Notes: a model not told the origin generated them from the sequence alone. A DNA stretch of 64,000 nt from Luteimonas mephitis DSM 12574 (GCF_000422305.1 NZ_AULN01000018.1:124001-188000); one strand, 5' to 3'. Shown: positions 52,636-61,068, numbered from the stretch's first letter. Translations and numbers: made by a program.

Positions 52636-53304
52636 ATGGACCTGCAAGGGATCGTCGTACACATCGCGCGGGAACTGGTACTGGTTCCGATCACGCTGCT
52701 GCCCATCATCAATCCGCTGAGCACCGCATCGGTATTCGTGGCAACGGTCGGCCGCCAGCATGACAAGGCCAAGCTGCTCGCGCGGCAGGTGTGCATCAAC
52801 AGCTATTGCGTGATCGTGATCGGCATCCTGATCGGCGGCTATGTCTTGAAGCTGTTCGGAATTTCGCTGCCGGTGGTGCGAATCGCAGGCGGGCTGCTGG
52901 TGGCCGCCAACGGCTGGCGGATGCTCAATGCCCGCCGCGAAACGGTGCAAGACGCAGTGGCGGAGCAGGCTGTTTCGATGCCCAGCCAGGACATCATGAA
53001 GCACAGCTTCGTGCCGATGACCTTTCCGCTGACGACCGGCCCCGGCACGCTGGCGGCCTGTATCGCGCTGGGCACCCAGATGCAATCCGGCACGCCGCTG
53101 GACTTCCTGAGCGGTGCGATCGTCGCGTTCGGCGGCGCCGCGCTGGTGGTGCTGGTGGTGTACCTGATCCTGCGCAACTCCTTGAAAGTCATCGCCAGGC
53201 TGGGCGACACCGGCGAGCTCGTGCTGCAGCAAGTGATGGCATTCGTTTTGGTGTGCATCGGCATCCAGCTGATGTGGAATGGATGGGACGAGCTGCAGCA
53301 GTAG
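52636..53304 (+). CDS. MarC-family inner-membrane protein
   Basis: The 222-residue protein has six predicted transmembrane segments and the MarC/UPF0056 pattern: LLPIINPLSTASVFVA at the N-terminus, IRIAGGLLVAANGW-like sequence in the third helix, and MTFPLTTGPGTLAACIALG in the middle. Early links to multiple antibiotic resistance were not confirmed, and the function is unknown. The ATG at 52636 was chosen by family match; GAGGGGACC precedes it. The Tn7-like region begins directly downstream. Confidence 0.85.
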   Translation: MDLQGIVVHIARELVLVPITLLPIINPLSTASVFVATVGRQHDKAKLLARQVCINSYCVIVIGILIGGYVLKLFGISLPVVRIAGGLLVAANGWRMLNARRETVQDAVAEQAVSMPSQDIMKHSFVPMTFPLTTGPGTLAACIALGTQMQSGTPLDFLSGAIVAFGGAALVVLVVYLILRNSLKVIARLGDTGELVLQQVMAFVLVCIGIQLMWNGWDELQQ

Positions 53305-53574
53305 CTCGACAGCGGCATGCGCGCTGCGGACAGATCGACAGTCGGTATCCGGGTGGACTCACATGGGGGGACGTAATGGTCGACCGACAGCCGGAGCGGC
53401 CGTCGAACTGATTGACGCCGAGCATTCGCCCTGAAGTTAACTGTCTGATTAAAGAAGAGAAGCGCGGATTGTCGGGGCGTTCTGTCGGCACCTTCTTCTC
53501 CAACAGATCGCCCGAAATTCATCGAACTACCAGCAATCGCCCTTCATTTGCTTGATCCGCCGAAGATCTGCCCG
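53305..53574. other. Gene-free DNA between marC and tniQ; candidate transposon end
   Basis: I see no gene. The region carries repeated TGTC or GACA half-sites, for example GACAGATCGACAGTC, CGACCGACAGCC, ACTGTCTGATTAA and TTGTCGGGGCGTTCTGTCGG. Clustered short sites are what TnsB-binding ends look like, but I could not define a terminal inverted repeat or target duplication. Confidence 0.35.
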
Positions 53575-55092
53575 CTATTTCTTCCGTCGCCTTTTACCCG
53601 TTCGGCACGTTAGTCGGTTCCGGGCTTGCGGCCTTGTTGCCGGCGACTTTGATCCGGTACGGGGCTTCGTAGAAGAGGTAACAGGCGCGGGGATGTCGAC
53701 GGCACGCCTAGAAGGGGGCGGGCTTGTCGCCGTCCAGCACACCCTGACCGAACGGACTTCGTCGTTCGTAATGACGATCTCTGCAGTAGGCAGAAACCAA
53801 TGCTGGCATTTCAATGATTTCTCGCTGGTGATAATTGACCTGAGTACTGCCTCCAAGCCTTGGGTATACGCCCGGGCAAGGATGGCCTCCAAGGCTCTCG
53901 CTACGTGACGTCGCCCCGAGATCCCATCCAGCGCATGGGATCGAGCCGCTTGGAGGGACCGACTGCACCCGTCGTCACGTAAATCCAGACTGGAGCTCGA
54001 AATCACCTTGTCCAGCAACTCGCCGCAGAAATAGGCTGCTGTCGGGTCGACGGCTGAGAGGTTGAGCCAAGTGTTTGGCTCGCTGGACAGCCCGTGGGCG
54101 GCGATCAGGCATTCAGGGCGATTAACGAGGTTTTCTTCGAGAGTCTGTCCTTCATCCAAGTAATTGAGGGTAGCGAGCCTGCGCGGGGTGGGAGTGTCTA
54201 CCGGAAAAACCGCCACGGCATCTTTGGTTGCCTGAACGAGCTTGGCGTGCATCGTGGCGGGGAGCGGCACAAACGTTAGTGGACGCTCGCCACCCAGAAG
54301 GCTCCAGCCCCAAAACTCGCGTTCGGGTGGATCCTCCCCAACCGCAGAAAACTCTTCCAGCTCGGCTGATGGCTCGGTAGTTGCGAGTGTGCCCGTGAGT
54401 TCAAGCGATTGGCGGGCCAATGCTGCATATCCCGGCATCCAATCGGTATGCAAGGCAGGAATAACAAGTAGGCGGGACTTTCGTTCCTCGGCCGCCCAAC
54501 TCAGGTATCGGCTAGCCCATGCGTCGACATCGGTCGCTGGGAAATCCCACATGTTGGTCGAAGCTGTCCTGACCTGGAACGCGTCGTATCCGCACTCGCA
54601 GCGGCCTAGACGAAGATCCGAATGAAAACGTGCCCAGCAGGTCTTGCCACACTGAGGACAGCCGGTGTGCAGCTTGGCGGCATGCCATGGACAGCGATCG
54701 ATGAAGGGCAGTTGGAAAAGCGCGCAATGGTACCCATGGGCTGCGCAGAAAGAGCAATCGCGGAGCGGGAGGTTGTGGTGCTCCAGCATACGTCCGGTTC
54801 TTAACGGGCTCCACACCTCTGGTGACCAGTAGTCGCCGACGCGCGTCGCTCGCAGCCCAAGTGCGTGAAGCAGCGCCGCTTTGGGGGCGCCAGGCCTTTG
54901 GGTTGCGATCAGTGCGTCGGATGTCACTCGGTTGCGAATCCCTAGCGCCGTCAGTTCAACGCCCATTAGCCGGCCCAACTGCGTCATCCTCCGAAGCAGA
55001 CCGTATCCGGAGATATAGGGGTAGGGTTCTAGTTCTGCGCCAAGGAGAGCCGGCAACGCCGGTCCCCCTTGAATGACGTCACGCCAAGCCAT
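53575..55092 (-). CDS. tniQ: TniQ/TnsD-family target-selection protein
   Basis: The 505-residue protein has the TniQ N-terminal part (EPYPYISGYGLLRRMTQLG) and a zinc-binding region at residues 113-167: C113-x2-C116, C123, C134-x2-H137, C145-x2-C148 and a further CxC at 165-167, in the typical pattern CPWHAAKLHTGCPQCG. A long C-terminal half (about 330 residues) is comparable with TnsD-like proteins, which bind specific attachment DNA. The last 15 residues are very basic. It would recruit TnsC to a target site. It overlaps tnsC by one base (TAATG). The target it recognises is unknown. Confidence 0.85.
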   Translation of the reverse strand: MAWRDVIQGGPALPALLGAELEPYPYISGYGLLRRMTQLGRLMGVELTALGIRNRVTSDALIATQRPGAPKAALLHALGLRATRVGDYWSPEVWSPLRTGRMLEHHNLPLRDCSFCAAHGYHCALFQLPFIDRCPWHAAKLHTGCPQCGKTCWARFHSDLRLGRCECGYDAFQVRTASTNMWDFPATDVDAWASRYLSWAAEERKSRLLVIPALHTDWMPGYAALARQSLELTGTLATTEPSAELEEFSAVGEDPPEREFWGWSLLGGERPLTFVPLPATMHAKLVQATKDAVAVFPVDTPTPRRLATLNYLDEGQTLEENLVNRPECLIAAHGLSSEPNTWLNLSAVDPTAAYFCGELLDKVISSSSLDLRDDGCSRSLQAARSHALDGISGRRHVARALEAILARAYTQGLEAVLRSIITSEKSLKCQHWFLPTAEIVITNDEVRSVRVCWTATSPPPSRRAVDIPAPVTSSTKPRTGSKSPATRPQARNRLTCRTGKRRRKK

Positions 55093-56093
55093 TACGCGGC
55101 CTCGTCATGACCTAAGTCGGGCATGCGCATCTTGGCGCGGACGAACTCCAGCCGGAGATAGCCGCTGGCCAGAAGAACGTGCCTGACCTGCTCAGGCGTA
55201 AAGCCGTTGAAATCAGGATTTTCGTGGGCAATGTCGGCCAAGAGCGAGTGCACGACCAAGGTAAACGTTGCCATCGGCCACGCGTCAGTTTCGGGCAGCC
55301 TGTACTCCTTGCGCAGCGACCGGACGCCTTCGAAGATCACCGGCGCATCCTTCGACAGACACCAGCCGCGATCGAACGCGTCCTTGGCGAAGTAACGCGA
55401 AAACGGCATGTCAGGCGTCGGCCATGCGACCGAACGGTCGTAACGACCCAAGGCGTGGGTAGTTTCCGCAATCCCCATCAAAGGGCGGAACGGGGCGGTG
55501 TCCATGAACCAGCGGCGCACGGTATGGGACGGACGTTCCAGCCAGTCATCGCCGACATCGACGCCCTCGGCATCGCTCTGGCGAACAAGCACGAGGAACA
55601 AGCTGAGGTTTTCGTCGAGCACCAGACTATCCAGATCCTCGAGGTACTGGTACTCGGATTCAGTGATGCGCTGGGCGTTGTCGATGAAGAGCACCATGCG
55701 GCGCTGCCGTGCCTGGCCACAGCGCGTACGAATGAAGTTCACCAGGCGTTCGAGGCCCAGTCCAGGATCCATGCGGATGGCGTTGACGAGCTTCAAGCGC
55801 CGGTTAATGGCGGTCCAGAACGCACGGTCCGAGCGACGGATGCCGCTGGGCATCACAATGCGTGCCGCGACGCCAATCTGCTGTTTTGTCTTCATGTTGA
55901 TCAGCCAGCGCGACGCGTTGTCAGTTAGATACTGCTGCGCGGTAGTCTTGCCGAGCCCGCCACCGCCGTATACCGAGCAACCGTGATGACCTTGACTGAT
56001 ATTGGAGAGGATGAAGTTGGCGAGGTACTCGGTCGGTTTGGTGTAGATCTGGTAGCTATTGGGAATGAAGATGGGGTGTTCGTTGTTGTCCAT
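55092..56093 (-). CDS. tnsC: TnsC/TniB-type AAA+ transposition regulator
   Basis: The 333-residue AAA+ ATPase has Walker A GGGGLGKTT (residues 43-51), Walker B MVLFIDNAQ (133-141, D138) and a sensor-like LFLVLVRQSD segment. In Tn7-like elements TnsC polymerises on target DNA and connects the target selector to TnsB. Start ATG 56093 has AAGGAG at ideal spacing; the frame stays open far upstream, but that sequence overlaps tnsB and is not convincing protein. The gene lies 50 bp after tnsB. Confidence 0.9.
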   Translation of the reverse strand: MDNNEHPIFIPNSYQIYTKPTEYLANFILSNISQGHHGCSVYGGGGLGKTTAQQYLTDNASRWLINMKTKQQIGVAARIVMPSGIRRSDRAFWTAINRRLKLVNAIRMDPGLGLERLVNFIRTRCGQARQRRMVLFIDNAQRITESEYQYLEDLDSLVLDENLSLFLVLVRQSDAEGVDVGDDWLERPSHTVRRWFMDTAPFRPLMGIAETTHALGRYDRSVAWPTPDMPFSRYFAKDAFDRGWCLSKDAPVIFEGVRSLRKEYRLPETDAWPMATFTLVVHSLLADIAHENPDFNGFTPEQVRHVLLASGYLRLEFVRAKMRMPDLGHDEAA

Positions 56094-56143
56094 GAGTTCT
56101 CCTTGGCGCGTTGGTGCCATGTGGGAAGGCGAAAACCAGATCT

Positions 56144-58003
56144 TCAGAAGTCGTTTTCTTCGTCGAGGCTGATCCAGCCACCCGGAGGAATCTTCATGGG
56201 GGTATTGATCGCCGGCGGACGTGAGCTCGGTGGGGTACCGTTGTGGACCTGTTCCATGCGAGAAAGCTGATCCACCGCCTGCTGGGAAGTTGGCGCCAGT
56301 GCACGCAGGAATGCGACGTAAGCCGCAATCGCGCAATCCGCGCCGGTTATCGAGAAGCCTGCTTTCAGCTTCGACCACTGCATGATCATGGCCCGCGTCG
56401 TTACATCGTGCGCAGTGCGGTTCCATGGTGCGGCCGCCCGCACGGCGCAAAGGGGCGCGGTGGCGGTACGCATTAGCACGAACGATCGAAGATCGTGGCG
56501 GTGAACGCGAGCCAGGACCGTCTTGCCAACCAGTTCCCACTTATTGTCCATATCTGGGCTGCGATAGCGCACGTACATATAGTTGACGTGCGGCATCACG
56601 CCTTCGCTGCGGTTGCCATGGACCGTCAGCGGCACCAATACGCTGCCCATGTCGCCGGCGTCTTCCTCGGCCGTGTCAGGGATGAAAGCGAAGGCCTTCG
56701 GCCCTTGCATCTGCAGGTACTGCAGCGGACTCAGGTCGCCCAGCGCGGTGTGGGGCGTTGCGTTGTAGTTCGCGATGATGACATCCAACAGCTCTTCGAA
56801 CGCATGCAACTGGATCGGATAGTCGTTCGGTGCGAAATTGCTGATGCGGATCTTGTTTTTGCCTAGGCGCTTGGCGGGCTCGAAACCACCCGGCACGTCG
56901 CGGAGTGCGCCACGCTCCAAGCGCGAGAAGAACTGCTCAACGATCGGCCGGGAGCGTGGCTCGTGTGCGCGTCCATAAAACAGCATGCCGCCGCGAGCGC
57001 GACAGAACGCCTGTTCGAAGTCCAAGGCCGAATGCGCCTTCGCGTTGTCCAACGCCAGCAAGCGTGAGCGCCATGACGAGTGTGCACCCAGTGATCCCGA
57101 GGGGAGACCGGCTCCTGGTGCGTACTCCAAGTCAGGGATCGTCAGTTCCCGGCGCTTCCACGGCTGCAAGGACTTCGTGATGCAGGAGGCGAGATCGAGG
57201 TTGTTGTACGCCTTGCCGACGCGCAGGAACCAGCCAACGATGACGCGGGACTCGACCTCGATCTCGACCAGCAGCCACATCGAAGTGATCCGACGCTTGA
57301 CGGAACCGCCGTTGGGCAATGCCACACCAACGACGGCCTCGATATCGATGCGATGCCCGTCGATTTCCGTTCTAGCGAACGGACTTCCCCGGAAAATTTC
57401 CGACAAGGTGGAAGGCGGTGCATCGGTAGTATCGAGATTACCGACGTCGGCGTATTCGATGCGACGCTGGCGGATAAAGCGGAGCAGGGCACGGCGTCCC
57501 TGGTCCGCTTGGTTCAGGGGATAGAAATCCCGCAGGTCCAGACGTTTGAGCTCGGCGATGATCTTCGCGTGCAGCCGGTCGAAGGCTTTCGGTGGTCGTC
57601 CGGGTGGTAAGGGTTGCCCGAATTCGTCGATCCAGATCGCGATTTCTGGGCGTGCAGAGAGAAGTTGGCGCATGGCATGCGGGCCAGCCAGCCGCGGCAT
57701 TTCCACATCGCTGCTCTGTTCGCAGCGCTGATAGGTACCCCAAGGCACGCAAACCCTGAATCCGTACGGCTGGCCGTCGTGAGCAAGTTGTGGGGCGCGT
57801 TTAACCATGGCGCGTAGGCGTTTGTGGCATAGCCCATGAGCGTTGGCTGCGCGGGTAATGCCCATGTCGCCGGTCAGTACCGCCGTAAGCGCCGCACACG
57901 CTTCTCGGAAGCGCGACCGAACCGATTCGGCGAGGTCCGATTCATTCGGCTTATACCAAGCTGCGAGCTCCTCTAGGGGATAGCACGTATAGAGGCTACG
58001 CAC
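56144..58003 (-). CDS. tnsB: TnsB/TniA-type DDE transposase
   Basis: The 619-residue transposase of the Mu/Tn7 retroviral-integrase type has N-terminal DNA-binding helices (about 35-75), a catalytic core with D215 (TEIDGHRID), D319 (LLALDNAKAH) and E356 (RSRPIVEQFF), then a Mu-C-like beta domain and a C-terminal tail that may bind TnsC. Asp-to-Glu spacing of 36 residues is as expected. The start was set at GTG 58003, inside the tnsA stop region (8-bp overlap), because GGAGG lies upstream at good distance. All three acidic residues are present, so strand transfer should be intact. Confidence 0.92.
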   Translation of the reverse strand: MRSLYTCYPLEELAAWYKPNESDLAESVRSRFREACAALTAVLTGDMGITRAANAHGLCHKRLRAMVKRAPQLAHDGQPYGFRVCVPWGTYQRCEQSSDVEMPRLAGPHAMRQLLSARPEIAIWIDEFGQPLPPGRPPKAFDRLHAKIIAELKRLDLRDFYPLNQADQGRRALLRFIRQRRIEYADVGNLDTTDAPPSTLSEIFRGSPFARTEIDGHRIDIEAVVGVALPNGGSVKRRITSMWLLVEIEVESRVIVGWFLRVGKAYNNLDLASCITKSLQPWKRRELTIPDLEYAPGAGLPSGSLGAHSSWRSRLLALDNAKAHSALDFEQAFCRARGGMLFYGRAHEPRSRPIVEQFFSRLERGALRDVPGGFEPAKRLGKNKIRISNFAPNDYPIQLHAFEELLDVIIANYNATPHTALGDLSPLQYLQMQGPKAFAFIPDTAEEDAGDMGSVLVPLTVHGNRSEGVMPHVNYMYVRYRSPDMDNKWELVGKTVLARVHRHDLRSFVLMRTATAPLCAVRAAAPWNRTAHDVTTRAMIMQWSKLKAGFSITGADCAIAAYVAFLRALAPTSQQAVDQLSRMEQVHNGTPPSSRPPAINTPMKIPPGGWISLDEENDF

Positions 58004-58718
58004 AGACCACCTCCAGGATTGCGTCTGCAGCACCCGGCGAATAGTCCACTAGTCGCAACTCACCTTGATGGATCATGCCCGCTGCTACGGCACGCACGTT
58101 TGCAGGCGTGAAATCCAGGGTCTTGATGAGGTTCGACAGCGAGACGCGCTCGGTATTGGCAAGGAGTGCACGGATCTGGTTTCGGATGAGCGAGCGCGTC
58201 GCCAGCCGTCCGTAGTCCCAAACCAGGGGCAGCAGTTCGAAGCCGGTTGCAAGCCACGCCTGTGCGGAAAGCAACTCCGGCTCGGATATGTAGTGCAGCC
58301 GGATGCCATTGCGCTGAGCGGCATCATCGAGTTCGCTTCGATCTCGAATGGAGACGGTCCCCGTTGTGCTGCCGACGGTGCCCGCCTCGGGAACGACCAA
58401 GTAGAAGCGCTCCTCGCCTGACGTATCTCGAGTCCAGAACGACACATCGATTTGTTGTTTGGCTGTGAATTGGATGCGGCGCGGACGCTCGATGTACCTC
58501 CGGATGTTGGGGTTGAACTCGAACTTGAGCGCCACTGCGACATTGACCATGTCGGCGACCGTGACGACCCGTCGGTTTCGTGGAGAGAAGAAGACGAAAG
58601 TTTCGTGGCGATTGCGTTCGCCAAGGCTCAACTTGCGAGGCGTATACGGTAGGTTCGGCTCAGTGGCATGTGATGTCGCGGACGAAGCGTCCGCGGTAGC
58701 GGTGATTCCGGCAGTCAT
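57996..58718 (-). CDS. tnsA: TnsA-like protein with degenerate endonuclease site
   Basis: The 240-residue protein aligns over its length with Tn7 TnsA: an N-terminal PD-(D/E)xK-type domain (about 35-150) and a C-terminal winged-helix-like part (about 160-235). Tn7 TnsA uses E63, D114 and K132. Aligning LSDLELAVFL with VADMVNVAVAL puts Val58 at E63; STDFLV aligns with QIDVSF, keeping D91; and IQVKPAA aligns with LVVPEAG, putting Pro at K132. Nuclease activity is therefore doubtful, while interaction with TnsB and TnsC may persist. The ATG has AAGGAGCTGTC upstream. Two perfect short hairpins lie in the leader (GACCGGG/CCCGGTC, GGCACCG/CGGTGCC). Confidence 0.8.
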   Translation of the reverse strand: MTAGITATADASSATSHATEPNLPYTPRKLSLGERNRHETFVFFSPRNRRVVTVADMVNVAVALKFEFNPNIRRYIERPRRIQFTAKQQIDVSFWTRDTSGEERFYLVVPEAGTVGSTTGTVSIRDRSELDDAAQRNGIRLHYISEPELLSAQAWLATGFELLPLVWDYGRLATRSLIRNQIRALLANTERVSLSNLIKTLDFTPANVRAVAAGMIHQGELRLVDYSPGAADAILEVVCA

Positions 58719-58825
58719 GACAGCTCCTTCGCACGCCGCTTAGGCGCACGGCAAGAGACCGGGGTCTCCCGGTCGGTGGCGAGAGGAAAGGCACCGCACG
58801 TGCCCGAGGACGGTGCCTTGGCGGC

Positions 58826-59044
58826 TCAGTTCACGGGCTCAGGCTCGAGCCGGTAGCTCAGAACCGAGTGGGACAGCGGGTTGATGTACAGATGGCAGCG
58901 ATATGTCGGTCCGTCCGGTACCTTCAGGTGAGTCAGGTAATGAATCGGGCGGACTCGGTCGTTATGCCTGGTGATGGCTCCCTCCAAGGCGGAGGGCACG
59001 GCGTCCAACGAGACGCTGTTGGTCATTTTGCGATGGTTCTGCAC
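58826..59044 (-). CDS. Small protein upstream of tnsA, unknown
   Basis: A 72-residue frame from GTG 59044 (AAGGA upstream) ends 107 bp before tnsA. The product (ALEGAITRHNDRVRPIHYLT, then CHLYINPLSHSVLSYRLE) has no family I recognise; the aromatic/His-rich beta-like pattern looks like a real protein. An ATG six codons in is the alternative start. It is likely part of the transposition operon or its leader. Confidence 0.55.
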   Translation of the reverse strand: MQNHRKMTNSVSLDAVPSALEGAITRHNDRVRPIHYLTHLKVPDGPTYRCHLYINPLSHSVLSYRLEPEPVN

Positions 59045-59139
59045 CTGGGGATGTCCTTTTTTGAGGCTGCCGTAGGGCAGCAATTGACATGCCCCCCGAA
59101 AAGTGCGACGCTCTTGAGTGAGTGCTCTTTAGGGCATCG

Positions 59140-59171
59140 CGGGACCCCTGCCAGGGTCCCGTTTTCTTTTT
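59140..59171 (+). terminator. Strong plus-strand terminator without an upstream plus-strand gene
   Basis: CGGGACCC-CTGCCA-GGGTCCCG is followed by TTTTCTTTTT. A possible stem ATGCCC/GGGCAT at 59089 and 59132 precedes it, and TTGACA is at 59084. It may end a small RNA or shield the tns promoter from transcription entering from the marC side. Confidence 0.85.
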
Positions 59172-59337
59172 CAGGGACGAAAAATTTTCGCGGTTAGTGC
59201 TTCAGTATTCGTTCTAGGCGGTACCTCCTCTTTGCTATGACAGCGGGGCGCGTCGGACATCTGGGATAACGCGACCGTTCGCCTGTCTTGAACTGGTAGC
59301 TATCGGCAAGGGGCTAACGACCTCAGATGTAGTTCAG
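59172..59337. other. Intergenic DNA between the orphan terminator and the 101-residue gene
   Basis: No gene is seen. 59239-59259 (GACAGCGGGGCGCG then CGGACA) resembles 53308-53332 on the other side of the transposition genes, in the same orientation. Confidence 0.35.
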
Positions 59338-59643
59338 TCAGGAGATTCGTTTGCTGATGCCGGTGGGTGGTTGCGCGGCGTATTGGCGCGCCAGCCAGAG
59401 GGCAACGTCCTTCACTAGGGCGAATTTTCCGCGCCTGCGCTCCAAGGGAAAAACGCGCACCGGCAGGGTCTGGCGAACCTCGGCCTGTCGGAAGGCGTCA
59501 AGCGAGCTGTACCCCAAGGCTTGCCACAGGTGCTCTTGGCCGATCATGGGCCCGTGTCGGTTGAACAGGTCGCGCTCAAGCGCTTCGGCCAGTTGCTGTT
59601 CAACGGACTGCTCGGGCATCCCATCTCTCATCGTGGCTGTCAT
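59338..59643 (-). CDS. Small winged-helix-like DNA-binding protein, putative
   Basis: The 101-residue protein has GPMIGQEHLWQALGYSSLDA, then VRVFPLERRRGKFALVKDVALWLARQ. The pattern 'choose LWxxLGY, AFRQA, then FPLxxRRGxFAL' is that of small excisionase- or PrtN-like winged-helix proteins found in mobile regions; this is inference from layout, not a firm match. It could regulate the neighbouring mobile genes. The start ATG lies in TGTCATGACA, a 10-bp palindrome. Confidence 0.6.
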   Translation of the reverse strand: MTATMRDGMPEQSVEQQLAEALERDLFNRHGPMIGQEHLWQALGYSSLDAFRQAEVRQTLPVRVFPLERRRGKFALVKDVALWLARQYAAQPPTGISKRIS

Positions 59644-59724
59644 GTCATGACAAGCTTAGAGGCCTCCTCACGGCTGCTGTAGGGGTGACGCTGTTACTCT
59701 AATTGGGGACATGCTCGCCCTACT

Positions 59725-60867
59725 ATGTCATTGAAATACATGCATAATTACGAGAATCGTCGATTGGAAATCATGAAGCGAAAGCTGATTGATTCCCTGC
59801 CATTTGAGAGGCAGGTAGCCTCCGCGATCGACATTCTCCGGTGCGTTGCATGGTTTGAGCACATCCGAGATCACCTGCAGAAAACCGGCAGTCGCGTGTG
59901 CGCAACTGCGTATGGCATCGGAAAATTCATCCAGCCAGAAACTTACGCCGGTGTCTCGCCCGCTCTTTACAACCACAACATGTGGCCGAAGTACGCAGCA
60001 GGTTTGCATTGCCCGGGTCAAGTCACCCTCGCAGCTGCGGAGAAAAAGGTGCCCGGGTCGACGGCGATTTATGACGCGTCGGTCTGGACGATGCTGAACG
60101 TTACGAACCCGGTGGGCGGCCAGATCGACACCGGCCTGCGCACGCTGCGCGTGGAGGTGCAGGAAGCCCTGTACGAAAAAAAGGGGTTGAGGTTCGGCAG
60201 GTATCACCGACGCAAGGTCGGTCAAGCCACGTTATCCAGTCTCGAGCGCCATGCTGGCGGACTGGATGCGCTCGCCGCAGCGGTTCTTCTATTGAAAGAA
60301 GCCTGCGAAGCGGGTGACAGGGAGCGATGCTTTCACGTCGGCCTGTCCTTGCACAGGATTTTGCTGATGACCTGCGTGAGCATGCCGGTGTTGAGCTATC
60401 GGTTACCACTGATCGTGTACTTTTCCTTGTTTGTCTTTCCTCTTGCCGCAAGCGACAGCTTGATCATCGATGTACCAATCTGTGAATTTTATGAAATGAC
60501 GGATCTGCTGAGCACCTATGTCGCAATTCTTGAAGATCTGAGGGTGATTCGTGCAGAGAACGCGAGAGTCACACGCGAACGGCGACGCCTCTTGGTTGGG
60601 GATCTCGGAAAGGACTTGCAGTTTGGGCTCATGCCGAGGCTCAAAGTCGCCCCCGATTGTCGGGATTCGCGTGTCGCTGGCCGTGTAGCTAGCCACACCG
60701 TTGGCAAAGATTGGGGCCTGTCTGTGCTTCGCCAATACGGCGCCGTGGATTTTCCGCCAGAGGAGACCCTGCTTGATATGAAGGCGGCGTACGATCAGGC
60801 GAGACTACGCCACGAGCTGAGTCAATGTACTCGTGAAGAATGTAACGGACTTCCAGGATGCGGGTAG
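59725..60867 (+). CDS. Orphan 380-residue protein, unknown function
   Basis: The frame encodes 380 residues, or 364 from ATG 59773. I recognise no family. The N-terminal third is polar with LPFERQVASAIDILRCVAWF. Residues about 240-265 (LPLIVYFSLFVFPLAASDSL) are hydrophobic enough for one membrane segment. The following region is charged and helical (VAILEDLRVIRAENARVTRE). The C-terminus ends CTREECNGLPGCG. Codon use looks less GC-rich than in the chromosomal core. It is divergent from the 101-residue gene and may be cargo of the Tn7-like element. Confidence 0.6.
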   Translation: MSLKYMHNYENRRLEIMKRKLIDSLPFERQVASAIDILRCVAWFEHIRDHLQKTGSRVCATAYGIGKFIQPETYAGVSPALYNHNMWPKYAAGLHCPGQVTLAAAEKKVPGSTAIYDASVWTMLNVTNPVGGQIDTGLRTLRVEVQEALYEKKGLRFGRYHRRKVGQATLSSLERHAGGLDALAAAVLLLKEACEAGDRERCFHVGLSLHRILLMTCVSMPVLSYRLPLIVYFSLFVFPLAASDSLIIDVPICEFYEMTDLLSTYVAILEDLRVIRAENARVTRERRRLLVGDLGKDLQFGLMPRLKVAPDCRDSRVAGRVASHTVGKDWGLSVLRQYGAVDFPPEETLLDMKAAYDQARLRHELSQCTREECNGLPGCG

Positions 60868-61068
60868 CGTCGCTTGCGCGCTGTGCCCTGAGTGATCATA
60901 AGCTCTGGATCGGCTCCGGAGATGCATTCCGGGCTCGCGTGACGTTCGTCGGCTACCTATACGATCCGAAGCTCTCTGCTCGCAAGTGATATTGGGGGCC
61001 AAAGGGACTGATTAGGGGCCGTTATCGCGGCTATGAGAATCAGCGACGCGTTCTGCCGCCGCTGAGGA
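60868..61068. other. Intergenic region, nothing recognised
   Basis: This 201-bp stretch lies between the 380-residue gene and the convergent 142-residue gene. I see no gene, terminator or repeat in it. Confidence 0.4.

Larger units (their letters stand above)
53575..59044 (-). mobile_element. Tn7-like transposition module (tnsA-like, tnsB, tnsC, tniQ)
   Basis: Four overlapping or closely spaced genes on the minus strand, plus a small leader gene, make a complete Tn7-like core: endonuclease-like TnsA, DDE transposase TnsB, AAA+ regulator TnsC and a TniQ/TnsD-type target selector. Third codon positions look less GC-biased than in the surrounding chromosome, as judged by eye. Coordinates cover the genes only, because ends, target duplication and cargo limits were not found. 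No cas genes are present, so this is not a CRISPR-associated transposon within the window. Confidence 0.85.

Noticed and set aside
52636-53304. marC as part of the copper operon or transposon
   Set aside because: It is divergent from cueR, on the opposite strand to the tns genes, and has its own upstream region; nothing ties it to either unit.
56094-56540. N-terminal extension of TnsC by about 149 codons
   Set aside because: It overlaps the end of tnsB and has shadow-like composition; ATG 56093 has an excellent ribosome-binding site and the protein then begins like other TnsC proteins.
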